Shown: positions 36,921-48,429, counted from the first letter of the stretch. The stretch is DNA of 64,000 bases from Geosiphon pyriformis (GCA_016748015.1 JAAOMT010000070.1:1-64000), one strand, 5' to 3'. Program-made: numbers and translations. The notes: a model not told the origin generated them from the sequence alone.

Positions 36921-37039
36921 AGCCTATCAAGTCTTATGGACTAACACCAACCACAACAAACTGCCATCAATACTCTCTTGAGATGACAAGAGAAAAAGAA
37001 AAAAAGAAGATAAACTCAAAAAAATCACAACCATAAAAG

Positions 37040-37960
37040 AAATAACTAGTGGTTGAAAAAAATTATACTTACACAAACTCATCAAAAAACCACCACACAT
37101 CCTACTCAAATGTAAAGACTATAAGAAAAAGCTGTCTTCTCTGGGAGCATGGATCACACCAAACAAAGACTATTGGATGTGCACACACTACTACTATAAG
37201 CCATGTCACAAAAAACACTACAAATACCCAAAATAACAGGAAAAGTGAGACAATAAATCATGTCTTGCTTGTAAAAAAACCTTATTTAATGAAAAAATAT
37301 GGAACAACATTTCTGGTTAAAGAGAAATATGCAATGCATCATGCTAGTATACAATTCTTATAAGTAACTGAGTGAGTTGTAGAACATCTATTGATGCAGT
37401 ATGATGCTGAGCAATCTTTCACTTAGATGAATATTCACATAACAAGGATGAAATTTGGCAAATGGCAAACACTAAAATAGAAGACATTTTACCCAGTGAG
37501 ATCTTGAAAATAAAAAACAACTCACCAAAACTAGTTAAAGTTATTTTCATTTCCAATCTAGATGTATTTTTGAATATTAAAACAGGTCCAGAAGAGTTCT
37601 ATGAACACTACCAAAATTTAGCACCCACAAGAAAAAAGCAAAAACAGCATTTAGAACAACTAAACACTTGACTATGTGACTACTGTTTGATCCCATATGA
37701 CTTCCAATATTGTAATAAGTGTGATCTCATTTACAATCTACCAACATGCATGATCTACACAATCCCTGAAGAAGAAAAACCAATCAGCAGCTGTGCATCA
37801 GAATCAGAATTAACATTTAATCTCAATTTAAACTCCAATAATGATGACCACAATGATTTCAGTTCCATTCAGAATAACAATAACAACAACAATAATTCAA
37901 ACTCTAATTTAAACCCAGAATACTATATCGTGCTTCTTGATTTATCAAAAGATTAAGAAC
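37040..37960 (+). pseudogene. Outer B Cys-rich (zinc-ribbon) module, degraded
   Basis: Cluster 1 (about 37100-37230) keeps KCKDYKKKLSSLGAW where intact copies have CxxCxKKLxSMGAC, so several Cys are changed to Tyr or Trp. Cluster 2 reads SCLACKKTLFNEKIW, broken by a stop. Cluster 3 at 37675-37722 is intact: CDYCLIPYDFQYCNKC, that is C-x2-C-x8-C-x2-C. An acidic/Asn-rich linker with a run of Asn (37880-37905) leads to the dUTPase. Three clusters in the same order occur in inner B and in family A. Confidence 0.65.
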
Positions 37961-37992
37961 TCAAATAGTTCAGCAATAATAATGAAGATATT

Positions 37993-38799
37993 ATGTCAAA
38001 ACATGTACATGATACCAATACAAGATTGGATCTAAAATATCCAAGAAAAAATGCCATCAAATTGGAATCACATTTACATATCTGTATTAATCTAAAAATA
38101 GTACTGGAAATTCCAGCAACAACAATGATTCAATTAGTATCTAGGAGTAGTTTAGTGAAAAAAGGTATTAATATTAAAGAAGAAATAATTGATGCAGAAT
38201 ATGTAGAAAATATTATTGTAATGCTACAAAATGATTCAAAAAAGGCTTATATTATAGAGCCAAATGAAAAGATAGCACAAGCAATATTTCTGCCTTTGGT
38301 TAAAGTAGTACAGTTAGTATTAGTAAGAAATAAGAAAAAATTAGAGATTACAGCTAGGAAAATTAGTAAATTCAGATCTATGAGTAGAATAGACATACTG
38401 GTTAATATGGTAGAGAAAAAAATTATTGACAAGGAAGAAATTATCTTTATCCATCAATCAGTTTCTATTCTACTATATAACAGATATATGTTAATAGTAA
38501 AAAGAAAAGTGAGGGATCAATCACAAATTTTTGAAGCCAAGCCAATTATTTGCAAATCAGAAAAAATTGGGCTTATCAATCTTTACATACTAGCCAAGAA
38601 CAACAACCACATTAAAATTCCCATCTACAATACAATGAAAGACTTTATAAAAATAACAAAAAAGACTATCATTAGATACTTGACCATTGAAGTTAAGAAA
38701 CAACCACCAAACCCCATTCCAAATTTTCTACAACTATGTAGATATGTGAATATTACATTACAAACAATTTATGGACAAGAAGAATATTATCTGTTCTAA
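37993..38799 (+). pseudogene. Outer B dUTPase domain and pre-RT linker
   Basis: This 268-codon frame is open. dUTPase motif 1 is weak (TNTRLDLKY). Motif 2 is SRSSLVKKGI, motif 3 EEIIDAEYVENIIVML (the family has GxIDAGYxGxI), motif 4 IEPNEKIAQAIF and motif 5 is wrecked (ITARKISKF where RGxxGFGSTG is expected). dUTPases hydrolyse dUTP to dUMP and pyrophosphate and keep uracil out of DNA. The linker that follows has IKIPIYNTMKDFIKITKKT, a beta-rich segment before RT. Loss of the motif 5 Gly residues makes activity unlikely. Confidence 0.75.
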
Positions 38800-39760
38800 T
38801 CAGAATAATTAGAACAAATGAACTTAGAAAACTTGAACTTACTTTAATAAATGCAACTCAAAATGTTACTTAATAATTTTACTGACATATTTGCCAGTGA
38901 GAACAAATTTGGTAGAATTAATATTATTCAACACTAAGTTAAAACAGAAGATACAATGCCAATTAAACAAAAAACATATTGAATATCATTAGCAAAGCCA
39001 TAAAATTATATAACAAAAAATAAACTGAATATTAGACAATGGGTTAATTCAACCATCAATGAGTTCATGGTCTTTACCAATTATATTGGTTTGGAAAAAA
39101 AATGGAAAAATTCAATTTTGCATGGATTACCAAAAATTGAATAGAATAATAAAAGAAGATAGCTACTCAACTCCAAAGATTCAAAAACTTTTTGATGTAT
39201 TTGAAGAAAAAAAATGGTTCTTAACATTAGACTTGAATAGTGGTTACTAACAAGTAACCATGAAACCAGAAGATAAGAAGAAAACAGCATTTACAACCTA
39301 AGAAGAATATTTCAAATTCGACATTATGTCTTTTGGCTTAATAAATGCTTCAGCCATTTTCCAATGGCTAATAGAAATTGTTTATAGAGAACTATTGTGG
39401 AAATCAGTAATTGTGTATTTAGATAACACCAACATATTTTCAAAAACATTTGATAACCATCTTCATTATCTACAATAGGTGTTCAAAAGATTAAGACAAG
39501 CAAGACTAAAGTTAAATGCCACCAAATGCTTCTTTGGAAAAACAGAATTGAAATTTTTGGGACATATAATAAGCAAAGATGGAATTAAAACAGATCCAGA
39601 TAAAATAGAAATAGTAAAAAACTTTTTAGTACCAACAAACTTAACAGAACTAAGAGTATTTTTAGAATTTGCTAAATACTACTGGCACTTTATCAAAGAT
39701 TTTTCCAAACTAGCTCAACCATTGTACCAACTCCAAACAAAAAATACCAAATACAAATGA
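38800..39760 (+). pseudogene. Outer B reverse transcriptase, degraded
   Basis: Blocks: LIQPSMSSWSLPIILVWKKN (39045), CMDYQKLNRII, LTLDLNSGY followed by a stop where Trp stood (39250), FGLINASAIFQWLIE-like residues, and IVYLDNTNIFSK near 39415. The catalytic box is YLDN, not YLDD. The thumb frame 39479-39760 reads LKFLGHIISKDGIKTDPDK and IKDFSKLAQPLYQLQTK. It is of Ty3/gypsy type by FGL and SKDGI signatures. Several TGA/TAA at Trp or Gln codons. Confidence 0.8.
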
Positions 39761-40368
39761 ACTGAAACCCAACAAAAAGCTTTTAACACACTGAAAAGAA
39801 AGCTTATTTAAACTCTAGTATTAATTTATCCAAATCACATCAAACTGTTTATTATTACCACTAATATATCTGATCAAGCATTAAAAGCTGTACAATCTCA
39901 AAAAAAACCAGATGGATGAAAACATCCAGTAGCTTACACCAGCTGAAACTTAAGCCCAGCTGAGAAAAACTATAGAACACTAGCATTAGTGCACTTAGCT
40001 ATCTACTGGGCTGTTATTAAATAGAAAGAATATTTAAGTTAAAAGTTTAATGTATATACTGATTACAAAATATTAACATCAATTCAAAAACAAGAATTTA
40101 AAAACAACTGTTATACAAGATGAAAAATAGAACTATCTATATTTAATTATACAATACATTATAAAAAAAGAAAAAAAAATGGAAATACTGACAGTTTATC
40201 ATAAATAAGACAAATCTAAGAACATTTCAATCCAAAAATATAACAAAAAATGAATACACAAAAATATCAACAACTCCAATATTATATTAATACTCAACAG
40301 TTTCAGGAGAAATTATCTCAAAAAGAGTAAAACAACATAAAACAACAATTCAAATATTTTATCACTCA
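39761..40368 (+). pseudogene. Outer B RNase H, degraded, and linker
   Basis: It reads WTETQQKAFNTLKRKL-like residues with stops at Trp, then TNISDQALKAVQSQKKPDG, the AEKNYRTLALVHLAIYWAVIK region and VYTDYKILTSIQKQEF. It matches inner B at 43330-43760 block by block. It ends at KYFITHQ, where the inner element is inserted. Integrase resumes at 61413. Confidence 0.7.
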
Positions 40369-40372
40369 CCAG

Positions 40373-41165
40373 TGTTATAGGTGATTATTTGGGGTCTCAG
40401 ATCAAATATCAAATCCGTAACTTGGTGCTTAAAACTACTTGTGTTGTTGATAATATCTTTAAGTGGTTGGTATCTGAAGGTTTTCCAAATGAGTCCTTTG
40501 TATAATAGACAGAAATTCAATAGTTGTTTTATCTATAGCTTCTCAGATTCACAAGTCTGTCAATTTTTTTCTCAGCTTGGTGGCCAGCAATCCTCTGGTA
40601 AGTAATCCATATTTTCTGTACGTGTTCTACCCACTTGCAGAGGTTTTTTACCAGGCAATCCTTGATGTCAGTAATCAGTGCTTTTAATCAATTGGTTAGT
40701 GCACAATAACAAAATCACAGAAAATAAAGAAGTAAAAAAATATAAAGAAAAATAAAAAAGAAAATAAAAAATAAGCCAAGGCAATTTGCAAGTTAGTATC
40801 CTGTCAATAGCCGTGATCAAGAGCTATTGTTCCAGTGTGATTAAGTATCAATTACTATCAACATTTCATGTTGATAGTAAAGAGTGAATTTGATATGGTG
40901 AATAATTATTTATTTGAAGATTGTGGTAACTAAGCTAAGAATTTTTGGTGTCAATTCTGTCTTTTCTGCTTTTAATGCTACTGTTATATATACATATTTG
41001 AAATTCCTCAATTCCTCAATTCTTTGTGACAGGAATCCTGGAATTTCTGGAATTCTGCAATTTCTCTAAGAGAAATCTTGGAATTCCACATTTACTACAT
41101 CTATATCTGATTGGCTAATATCTACTGACTAATAATATTATATTTCCTATATTCTATGAGTAACA
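40373..41165 (-). repeat. 3' LTR of inner element B
   Basis: It begins TGTTATAGGTGATTATTTGG and ends GAGTAACA. It is 80 bp shorter than its partner, mainly because the GAATTCC minisatellite (41001-41095) has fewer units. Hairpins lie at 40805-40829 and 40852-40880. Confidence 0.9.
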
Positions 41166-41178
41166 TTATTCTCTCCTT

Positions 41179-41838
41179 TTAATATTGAGCTCTGTCAAAA
41201 TCTAATTCCTTTAATTCTCCCCTTTGAAGTATTTCCTGAATTTTGTTTTCAAGAATTACTTGTGTTATTTGAGTCTGTAATTCTTCAAATTGAGCATTGA
41301 TGATTTTTCCCAATTAATTACTGGTAACCATATTCATTGCTTTGTTAAGTAGAATTTCTGGTTGATTCTGAAATGCTGTGTGTATTTGGTATATAGCTCG
41401 AACTTGTATGGATAAGTTGTTTTTCCCCATAAAATGTTCTAGTTGTTGTAGTATTGTTGTGTCAAATAATCACTTTGTTTTATCCGTATATAAGTTCTGG
41501 ATATTTACATGTTGTCCCAAGTAAAAATAACAATAATTTTTTGGAAATTGTTGTGTCTATCAGGTCCAAGTTTCCCTGGTAAGTTTTTGGTGTAATTCAA
41601 CTATTTGTTGTTCTTTTATGACCAATTTTATCTTGGTCATGATCTTGTTAACAACATTTTCAAGTCTTTTCTGTGCTTTGTTTTGTGGTATCTTTGCCAT
41701 ATTTTTGTAACGAATGGTTTGTTGATTGATTGTAATTTCCATCTCCTGGTGTTGAATTAATTGAAAAATTTGTTGGGCTAGTGAATGGATATTGTTTGTA
41801 ATTTCCATTTTTCTGATCTTTTCTGTCGCGTCGACCAT
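41179..41838 (-). pseudogene. Inner B ORF3, conserved ORF after integrase
   Basis: A possible start is the ATG at 41836-41838 (MVDATEKIRKMEITNN). The frame is open to about 41560, then carries TAG/TAA codons, and ends at a TAA (41179-41181) also present in the outer copy, just before the polypurine tract. Predicted product is helical and charged, with Gln/Ile/Lys-rich heptads and no Cys clusters or membrane segment. The N-terminus (EITNNIHSLAQQ, EITINQQTIRY) and C-terminus (AQFEELQTQITQVILE) match ORF3 of family A (TIPQNIQQLSQK, SITITGKHINY; LKFQQFSDQISSIILD). Function unknown. Confidence 0.6.
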
Positions 41839-41865
41839 GTTCTTATATATTCTTTTGTCAATCAA

Positions 41866-43190
41866 TTGGACATGTTGTTGTTAATGATAATGATTGGTTC
41901 CAAATCTTGTGGAATCTCATCTGGTTGGACTAGTATTCTCTGTACTCCTAATTGTGGAATATTACTGGTGAATGATGATGCTATATGGTGGTATGGTTTT
42001 AGTCGATCTCCATGTGCTGCTTTGGTCAAGATTTTGTAATTCAATCTTAATTTGTAAGCTCCATTTCTTAGAATTTCTTCTATGTGAAATGGTCTATCCC
42101 ATTTGGAGTCAAATTTTCCACTCCATTGTTTTTCCGTTTTGGTATAATATAGTGGTACTTTGTCTCCAATTCTGAATTCAACTGGTTTATCTGGTAGTTG
42201 GTTATCATGTCTTTCTTTTTGTTTCTCTTGTAACCTTTGTATGTTATCAGCTGCTCTTCATTGTTTGTTTTTTAATGTTTCCATTAAGTCATATGTTCTT
42301 CTCAACAATGTGTTTTTGAAATTCTCTTCTGTTATTGGTTTAGTTGGGTATGTGCTGACTTCTATTTCCACTGGTAGTGTTGCTGTTTTACCATATACTA
42401 ATTCAAATAGTGTTGCTTGTGTAGTATCTTGCTTCATTGTCTGATAAGCAAATAGTACTGATGGTATCAACAAATCCCAATCGTTCTGGTTTTCTTGGCT
42501 GAGTTTAGCTATTGCTTCACACAATGTTCTGTTGAATCTTTCGATTAATCCATTGGTTTGTGGATAATATGGTGATGATAGTGGTCTCTTAATTCTGAAT
42601 TTTTGGCTCAATTCTGTTAATGTTTTGTTCACAAAATAAGTTCCTTGGTCTGATAATAATTCTTTTGGACATCTGTGTCAACAAATTAAATCTTGATGAA
42701 TGAATTCGGCAATGGATTCTGCATCTGCTCTTTGAATTGCTTTTGCCTCTGGCCATTTAATGAGATAGTTCATGGCTACTGCTATGTACCTGTTTCCTCC
42801 ACTGGTGATTGTTAATGGTCTGACTAAATCAATTCCAATACAGTCAAATGGTTGTCCCACTTTGATTGGTCTTAATGGTTCACTGGGTCTTGTTCCTCTT
42901 CTTCGCTGACAAGCATCACAATTTTGAACATATTGGATGATGTCTGGATACATTGATGGCCAATAGTACCTTTTTCTGGTTTTTTCCATGGTTGCTTCTT
43001 TGTGAAAATGTCCTGCTGTTGGATTTGAGTACATATTAAATAATATTGTCTCTTTTTCTGGCTTTGTAATTATTCTGGTTGGTTGATCTGGATCTTTTCT
43101 ATTTTTCCGATAAAGTATATTTTGGTAAGTGATAAAATATTTTGATTGTTGTTTGATACTCTTTTGTTCCATTTGAGATAAATTCTCTTT
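41866..43190 (-). pseudogene. Inner B integrase
   Basis: The frame at 43172-42678 carries the zinc-binding part (AGHFHKEATMEKT, CDACQRRRG; the first His is Tyr) and the first catalytic Asp in IGIDLVRPL. A TGA, probably from CGA, follows LIC. The second Asp is in LLSDQGTYFVN (42650), and Glu is in QTNGLIERFNRTL (42540). All three DDE residues survive. The C-terminal part (42258-41870) reads KPITEENFKNTLLRRTYDL and further to GDRLKPYHHIA. Other stops lie after 42258. It is frame-shifted relative to RNase H. Confidence 0.8.
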
Positions 43191-43329
43191 AAACTATTGA
43201 GTGTTTATATAATGTTGAAGTTGTTGATTTTTTTGTATGTCCATCTTTTGTTATATTTTTCGTTGGTATTGTTCTGGTTTTGTTATATTTTTGGGTTAAA
43301 ATGTTCTTAGATTTGTCTTATTCACAACA

Positions 43330-44660
43330 AACCATCAGCATTTCCATTGTTTTTTCCTTTTTTATAATGTATAGTATAATTATATGGGGTAAGTGCCATT
43401 TTTCATCTTGACTGTCTTCCATCTTCAAATTCTTGTTTTTGAAGTGATGTTAATCCTTTGTGATCTGTGTATACTTCAAACTTCTGGCTCAAGTATTTTT
43501 TCCATTTCATGACTGCCCAGTATATTGTTAAGTGTTCTTGTTCCGGTGTTTCATAGTTCTTTTTGGCTGGCATTAAACCTTTGCTGGCATATGCTACTGG
43601 ATGTTTTCTGCTGTCTGGTCTTTTCTGAGATAATACTGCTCCCAATGCTTAACTGAATGCATTGGTGGTAATGATGAATGGTTTGCTGTGATTTGAATAG
43701 ATCAGTACTGGAGCTTGAATGAGCTTTCTTTTCAGAATATCAAAAGCTTCTTGTTGACTTTTTGTTCATTCATATTTTGTATTCTTGGTTTGCAGTTGGT
43801 TGAGTGGCTGTGCTATCTTGGAAAAGTTCTTAATAAAACGTCGATAATAGCTGGTGAATCCCAAGAATAATTTCAGTTCTGTCATATTGGTTAGCACTGG
43901 AAAGTTTTTTACTATCTCTATTTTCTCTGGATCCATTTTGATGCCATCTTTGCTGACTATGTGTCCCAAGAATTTTAGTTCTGTCTTGCCAAAGAAGCAC
44001 TTTGTTGTATTTAACTTTAGTCTTGCTCTTCTTAGTCTTTCGAACACTTGTTGAAGATGATAAAGATGATCATCAAACATTTTTAAGAATACATTGGTGT
44101 TGTCCAAGTATACAACTACTGATTTTTACAATAAGCCAGTATAAACAATTTCCATTAACCATTGGAAAGTGGCTGGTGTGTTGATTAAGCCAAATGGCAT
44201 TACTTCAAATTCAAAATTTCTTTCTCTGGTGGTAAATGCCATCTTTTCTTTGTTAGCTGAATTTATGGCTACTTGTCAGTAACCACTGTTCAGGTCTAAT
44301 GTTGAAAACCATTTGTTTCCACCGAAAGTGTTGAATAATTTTTGAATCCATAAAGTGGGGTAGCTATCTCCACAAGTTATTTCATTGAGTTTTCTATAAT
44401 CTACACAAAAGCGAATTTTCCCATTCTTTTTCCAGACGAGTACCACAGGTGATAACCATGGGCTCATTGATGGCTGAATTAGCTTATTGTCAAGCATTCG
44501 GTTTATCTCTTGATGAATAATCTCGTGGCTAACTGGTGGTACTCTGTATGCTCTTTGTTTAATTGGCATTGCATCTCCAGTCTTGATTTGATGCTGGATG
44601 ATGTCAGTTCAGCCAAACTCATTTTCGCTGGCAAAGATGTCATTGAAATTGTTGAGCAAC
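43330..44660 (-). pseudogene. Inner B reverse transcriptase and RNase H
   Basis: RT blocks: MPIKQRAYRVPPVSHEII (44569), LSPVVLVWKKNGKIRFCVDY, FSTLDLNSGY followed by TGA at a Trp site, VVVYLDNTNVF (44110; YLDN, codons GAC AAC), then LKFLGHIVSKDGIKMDPEK. RNase H at 43645-43403: GAVLSQKRPDSRKHPVAYAS, EHLTIYWAVMKWKKYL and VYTDHKGLTSLQKQEF. RT, RNase H and the upstream dUTPase tail share one frame (45199, 44569, 44107, 43645). Only a few stops and one substitution in the YLDD box separate this from an intact enzyme. Confidence 0.85.
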
Positions 44661-44668
44661 ATCTTAAG

Positions 44669-45229
44669 TTACATATGTTGGAGTGGATCTAAGTTTCCCA
44701 GGTTCATTTGTTCTAACTGTTCTGGTTGGAGCAAGTAACATTTGTTTTGTCTGTATATTGTTTGTAATGTGATATCAACATATCTACAAAGTTGTGAAAA
44801 GTCTGGAATGATGCTTGGTGGTTGATTCTCTATTTCTGTGGTCAAATATCCAATTGTGGTTCCTTCCAGTATATTGACAACATTTTTGGTGTTGTTGTAG
44901 ATGGAAATTTTAATGCAGCTATAGTTTTTGGCTGATATGTGGAAATTGATGAGTCCAATTTCTCCTGATTCACAAAGACTTGCTTCTGCTTCAAAAATTT
45001 GTGCTTGGTCTTTTACTTTCTTTTTTATTGTTACCAGGTACTGGTCGTATGATAAAATAGAAATTGCTTGACTGGTTGAGATAATTTCTTGGCCAACAAT
45101 TTCTTCCTCCACTATATTAACTGGTACATCTATTTTACCTGTTGACTCAAATCCATGTATCCCTCTTGCTGTTATTCCTAACTCTTCCCTATTTCTCATT
45201 GGTACTAACTAAGCTATCTTAATCAATGG
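44669..45229 (-). pseudogene. Inner B dUTPase, C-terminal part with motif 5, and pre-RT linker
   Basis: Right after the element A insertion the frame resumes with PLIKIA, then a stop, then LVPMRNREELGITARGIHGF. Motif 5 reads ARGIHGFESTGK, where dUTPases have RGxGGFGSTG; one Gly is Glu. A linker of about 130 codons follows, with GLINFHISAKNYSCIKISIY and VVNILEGTTIGYLTTEI, a beta-rich region common before RT in gypsy elements. The same frame runs into RT. The N-terminal dUTPase parts lie at 55120-55375 and 56366-56407. Confidence 0.75.
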
Positions 45230-46207
45230 TGTTATTAGAGGTTTTTGGTCTCTTCTTAGCTTTTGTATGTTTGTTGTAATACTGTTAATTCATAACTTAT
45301 GGGAAGTATTTAAACCTCCGATAACTGAATTTTATCTTCAAATTATCTCCTATAATTTGAACTGCTGGGCTTATAAGTGGAATGGTCAATTCTATGCCAG
45401 TTGCTTTGTGTAATTATGTTGTAGTAAACATCAACTCTTTCCCAGAAATTGCTTGTTTGGAAGCTCACTAAATGTGTGTAGTTATTTTGCTGTGAAAGTC
45501 AACTTTTCTACAAGAATTCTTGTCTGTAGGCTACCCAAATAATTTATAATAAGAAAAGAAAAAAAATGAAAGAAATGTAAAAGAAAAGTAAAACTGGTGA
45601 TTTATGGAAGTTGTTTTGGATCCAGACCTGGAAGTGCTTTAACAGTCTACTGATATTGGTAGCTAATCAATTTCAAACTGTTAGTAGGAATTGGTTAATT
45701 TCAAGAGAAATAATTAAGAATTTGGCTTTTCAAATTTATTTGATATTTTATTTTGTTTTTGTGTGTGAAGGGTGATTCTAATTGTTAAATCTGAAATAAG
45801 ATACATTTTCTCGAAGAGAGAAGCTCTTCTTTTATACAACTTGTCATAACACTATTTTATGAACTTAAACTTTGCTATTTTCTTTAATTTCACTGAACTA
45901 GAGATACATTTCGGCAAACTACAAGTTATTTCTGCAAACTATTAGATATTTCAGTAAACTATCAATTATTTTGGTGAATTTCTACAAATTTCAGCAAACT
46001 TTTTAAATGTTACATAGTTCGGGGTATTGCATGATTGATCATCGCAATTAGGTTACATTTGTGTTATGTACAAATTGAGTTATTAATTAAATAATAATTT
46101 CGGATATTTTGCTAATGTAATAAGTGATAATTTGAAATGCTAATTAATGATAAGAATTATAAGGATAATTTCATGCTAAGCAATATCTCTAATTTCGTTT
46201 GGTAACA
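45230..46207 (-). repeat. 3' LTR of element A
   Basis: It runs from TGTTATTAGAGG to TTGGTAACA. In sense order it has the GCCGAAAT-type array (45905-46005), then TATAAAAGAAG (45825-45838), then a T-rich U5. ORF3 ends inside it, at the TAG 46176-46178. A purine tract abuts it at 46208-46222. Confidence 0.92.
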
Positions 46208-46895
46208 TAATCTCCTCCTCAAGACTAAGCTCTGTTGAAGTCCAAGTACCATCTGTAATTTCCAGATAGTAATCCAAAATTATTGAAGAAATTTGGTCTG
46301 AAAATTGTTGAAATTTCAGTTCTGTGAGCTTTTCAATATATTGAATCTTCAAAGGTTGTAAAATTGGGTTTTGTAGAACGTTTTCACAGGTGTGGAATAG
46401 GTCATAAAGTCTAAGAGCAGCTCTTAGTTTATAGCAACTGTTTGTAAGTTCAGCTGTTGTTTTGAATTTGTTGTGGAGTTGTTTTTGAATAGCATTTTTT
46501 GTGAAGTTTGCTGCTGTAAGCTCCCATTTTCATTTGTGAAGTGTTTTTCTAATGTAAAAATATCTATATATTGGAGTATAGTTGTGGTTTTCTTCATTAA
46601 GACACAATTGAAGTTTTTGTTGAATAGTAGCATTTGGTGGAATACTAATAGGAGTGAGCATTAAATTTTCTCTTAAAGCAAGCTTCAAAAGTTCTGGTAG
46701 ATGAATTCCAGAATAACTTCTTGTGTTCTTTTTGTAGGAGTGATAATTTTGTGAATTTGGGGCTAAATTGGCAACTATTTCTGTTTGAGTATAATTAATA
46801 TGTTTTCCTGTAATAGTAATAGATAATTCGGGTATTGTCTTTAAAGCTGACATTAGTTTCTGGGATAATTGTTGAATGTTTTGAGGAATAGTCAT
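46176..46895 (-). pseudogene. Element A ORF3, conserved ORF after integrase
   Basis: Start ATG at 46893-46895 (MTIPQNIQQLSQKLMSALK), preceded by about 140 bp of A-rich, ORF-free sequence after integrase, so it is a separate cistron. It is open to a single TGA near 46530 (HK then WKWE), then open again to the TAG at 46176-46178 in the LTR. About 240 codons. It is charged and likely helical, with LRAALRLYDLFHTCENVL and LKFQQFSDQISSIILDYY. The match to family B ORF3 extends over N-terminal, middle and C-terminal blocks. It has no known domain I can name, and no membrane segment as expected for an env protein. Confidence 0.65.
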
Positions 46896-47049
46896 TATAA
46901 AAATTTTGAGTGAGAGAAAAAAATAGATTGAAATTATTTTTGGTATGTGGGTTTTTATGTTATTTTTGTTTTTCAGTGTGTTTTGTTTGTTTTGTTTTTG
47001 TGAAATTATTTTTAATTTATAAGGGAATAACTATAGTAAATTTAAATTA

Positions 47050-48429
47050 AGTGTTCAAGTTAGGAGGTTGTTCAATAACAACTATTGGTTCTAAATTTCA
47101 GAAAATATTTTCAGGCTTAATTAAAAGGGAATGTGTACCAATTTGTGAAATTAATGGTTCAGGATTGTTTCTGGAATGATAGTGTTTTAGACAATTTCTA
47201 TGTGCAACTTTTGCTAGGATTTTGTCATCAAGTCTTAACTTGTATGATCTGTTGCCTAGAATTTCATAGATAAAGAATGATCTGTCCCATTTATTTTCAA
47301 ATTTTCCACTCCATTGTTTTTTAGCTTAGTTCTGTATAAGAGAACTTTGTTTCCAACCTTAAATTTATTGGTGACTAGTGGCAATTTGTTGTTATGCCAT
47401 TCTTTTTGTTGAGCTTGGGAGTGTTTGATATGAGTGGCTGCTATTTATTGTTTTCCTTCCAATGTGCTGAGAAGAGTGTAGGCTCTTTGTTAGAGCATTT
47501 CTTGAAAGTTTTCTTTGTTAATTGGTTGCACTGAATATGGTTTCACAGTGAAATTAATTGGTAACGTTGCTGTCCTTCCATAGGTTAAGTCAAATAGTGT
47601 GTGTTTTGTGGTATTTTGTTTTAGTGTTCTATATGCTAGTAACACTAATAGAATAAAGATATCCCATTTCTGTTCAAAATCAGTTAAGACTTTGGTTAAT
47701 AATTCACAGTGTTCTATTGAAACATTCTACAAGTCCATTTGTTTGTGGATGATAAGATAAAGACAACAGTCTTTTAACATTGAATTGTTCACAAATTTCT
47801 TGGATTAGATTGTTCATGAAATGTGTTCTTTGGTCAGACAAAAGTTTGATTGGACAATTATGTTTACAGATGATGTCTTTGTAAATGAAATTTGCTACTG
47901 ATTTCACATCTGCTCATTGAATGGCTCTGGCTTTGGGCCATTTAGTAAGATAGTTTACAGCTACTGTAATATAATGGTTTCTTTGATTTGTGATAGGTAA
48001 TGGTCCAACTAAATTGATACCAACTCAGTCAAAGAGTTGTCCAACTTTGATTGGATTTAAAAGTTCTGTAGGGTGAGTTCCTCCTCTTTTTTGACAATTA
48101 TCACAAGATTTGACATATTCATGAATGTCTTTTCTCATTCGAGGCCAAAAGTAGTGTTCTAATGTTCTTTGGATGGTGCTATTTTTTTCTAAATGGGCTG
48201 ATGAAGAGTCCGAGTGCATGTTATATAAGATAGTTTCCTTTTTATGTTCTTGTATTAATCTGAGTGGTTTGTCTGGATTTCGGAAGTTTCGATAATAAAT
48301 GATGTTGTTGTGTAAAAAATATTGTTTGGCTTGTTGTTGTAACTGATGTTTTTTGTCTGGGGACCAATCTGTTGGGATTGTTAATGTCTCTAAATATTGT
48401 TTGAGATTGTTGTAGTTTTCGGCGTTCAT
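47050..48429 (-). pseudogene. Element A integrase
   Basis: The frame 48429-48025 begins MNAENYNNLKQYLETLTIP and has the zinc-binding pairs His/His in NMHSDSSSAHLEKN and Cys/Cys in CDNCQKRGG. The first catalytic Asp is changed: VGINLVGPLP (about 48020), where the family has GIDLV. The second is kept in LLSDQRTHFMN (47840), and Glu is kept in QTNGLVECFNRTL (47730). Later blocks include LAYRTLKQNTTKHTLF and a GPY/F-like end. Several stops. It is frame-shifted relative to RNase H. Confidence 0.8.

Noticed and set aside
41001-41095. A CRISPR-like short repeat pattern in LTR B
   Set aside because: The repeats are imperfect, tandem and without spacers, inside an LTR of a eukaryotic element.
41785-42444. 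Overlapping plus-strand ORFs of 60-95 codons rich in Cys, Leu and Ser
   Set aside because: They are antisense to the inner B integrase, whose motifs and order are clear. They are shadow frames.
46176-46895. ORF3 as an envelope gene, which would make family A an errantivirus-like element
   Set aside because: No signal peptide, furin-type site or membrane anchor is visible, and the predicted protein is helical and charged.
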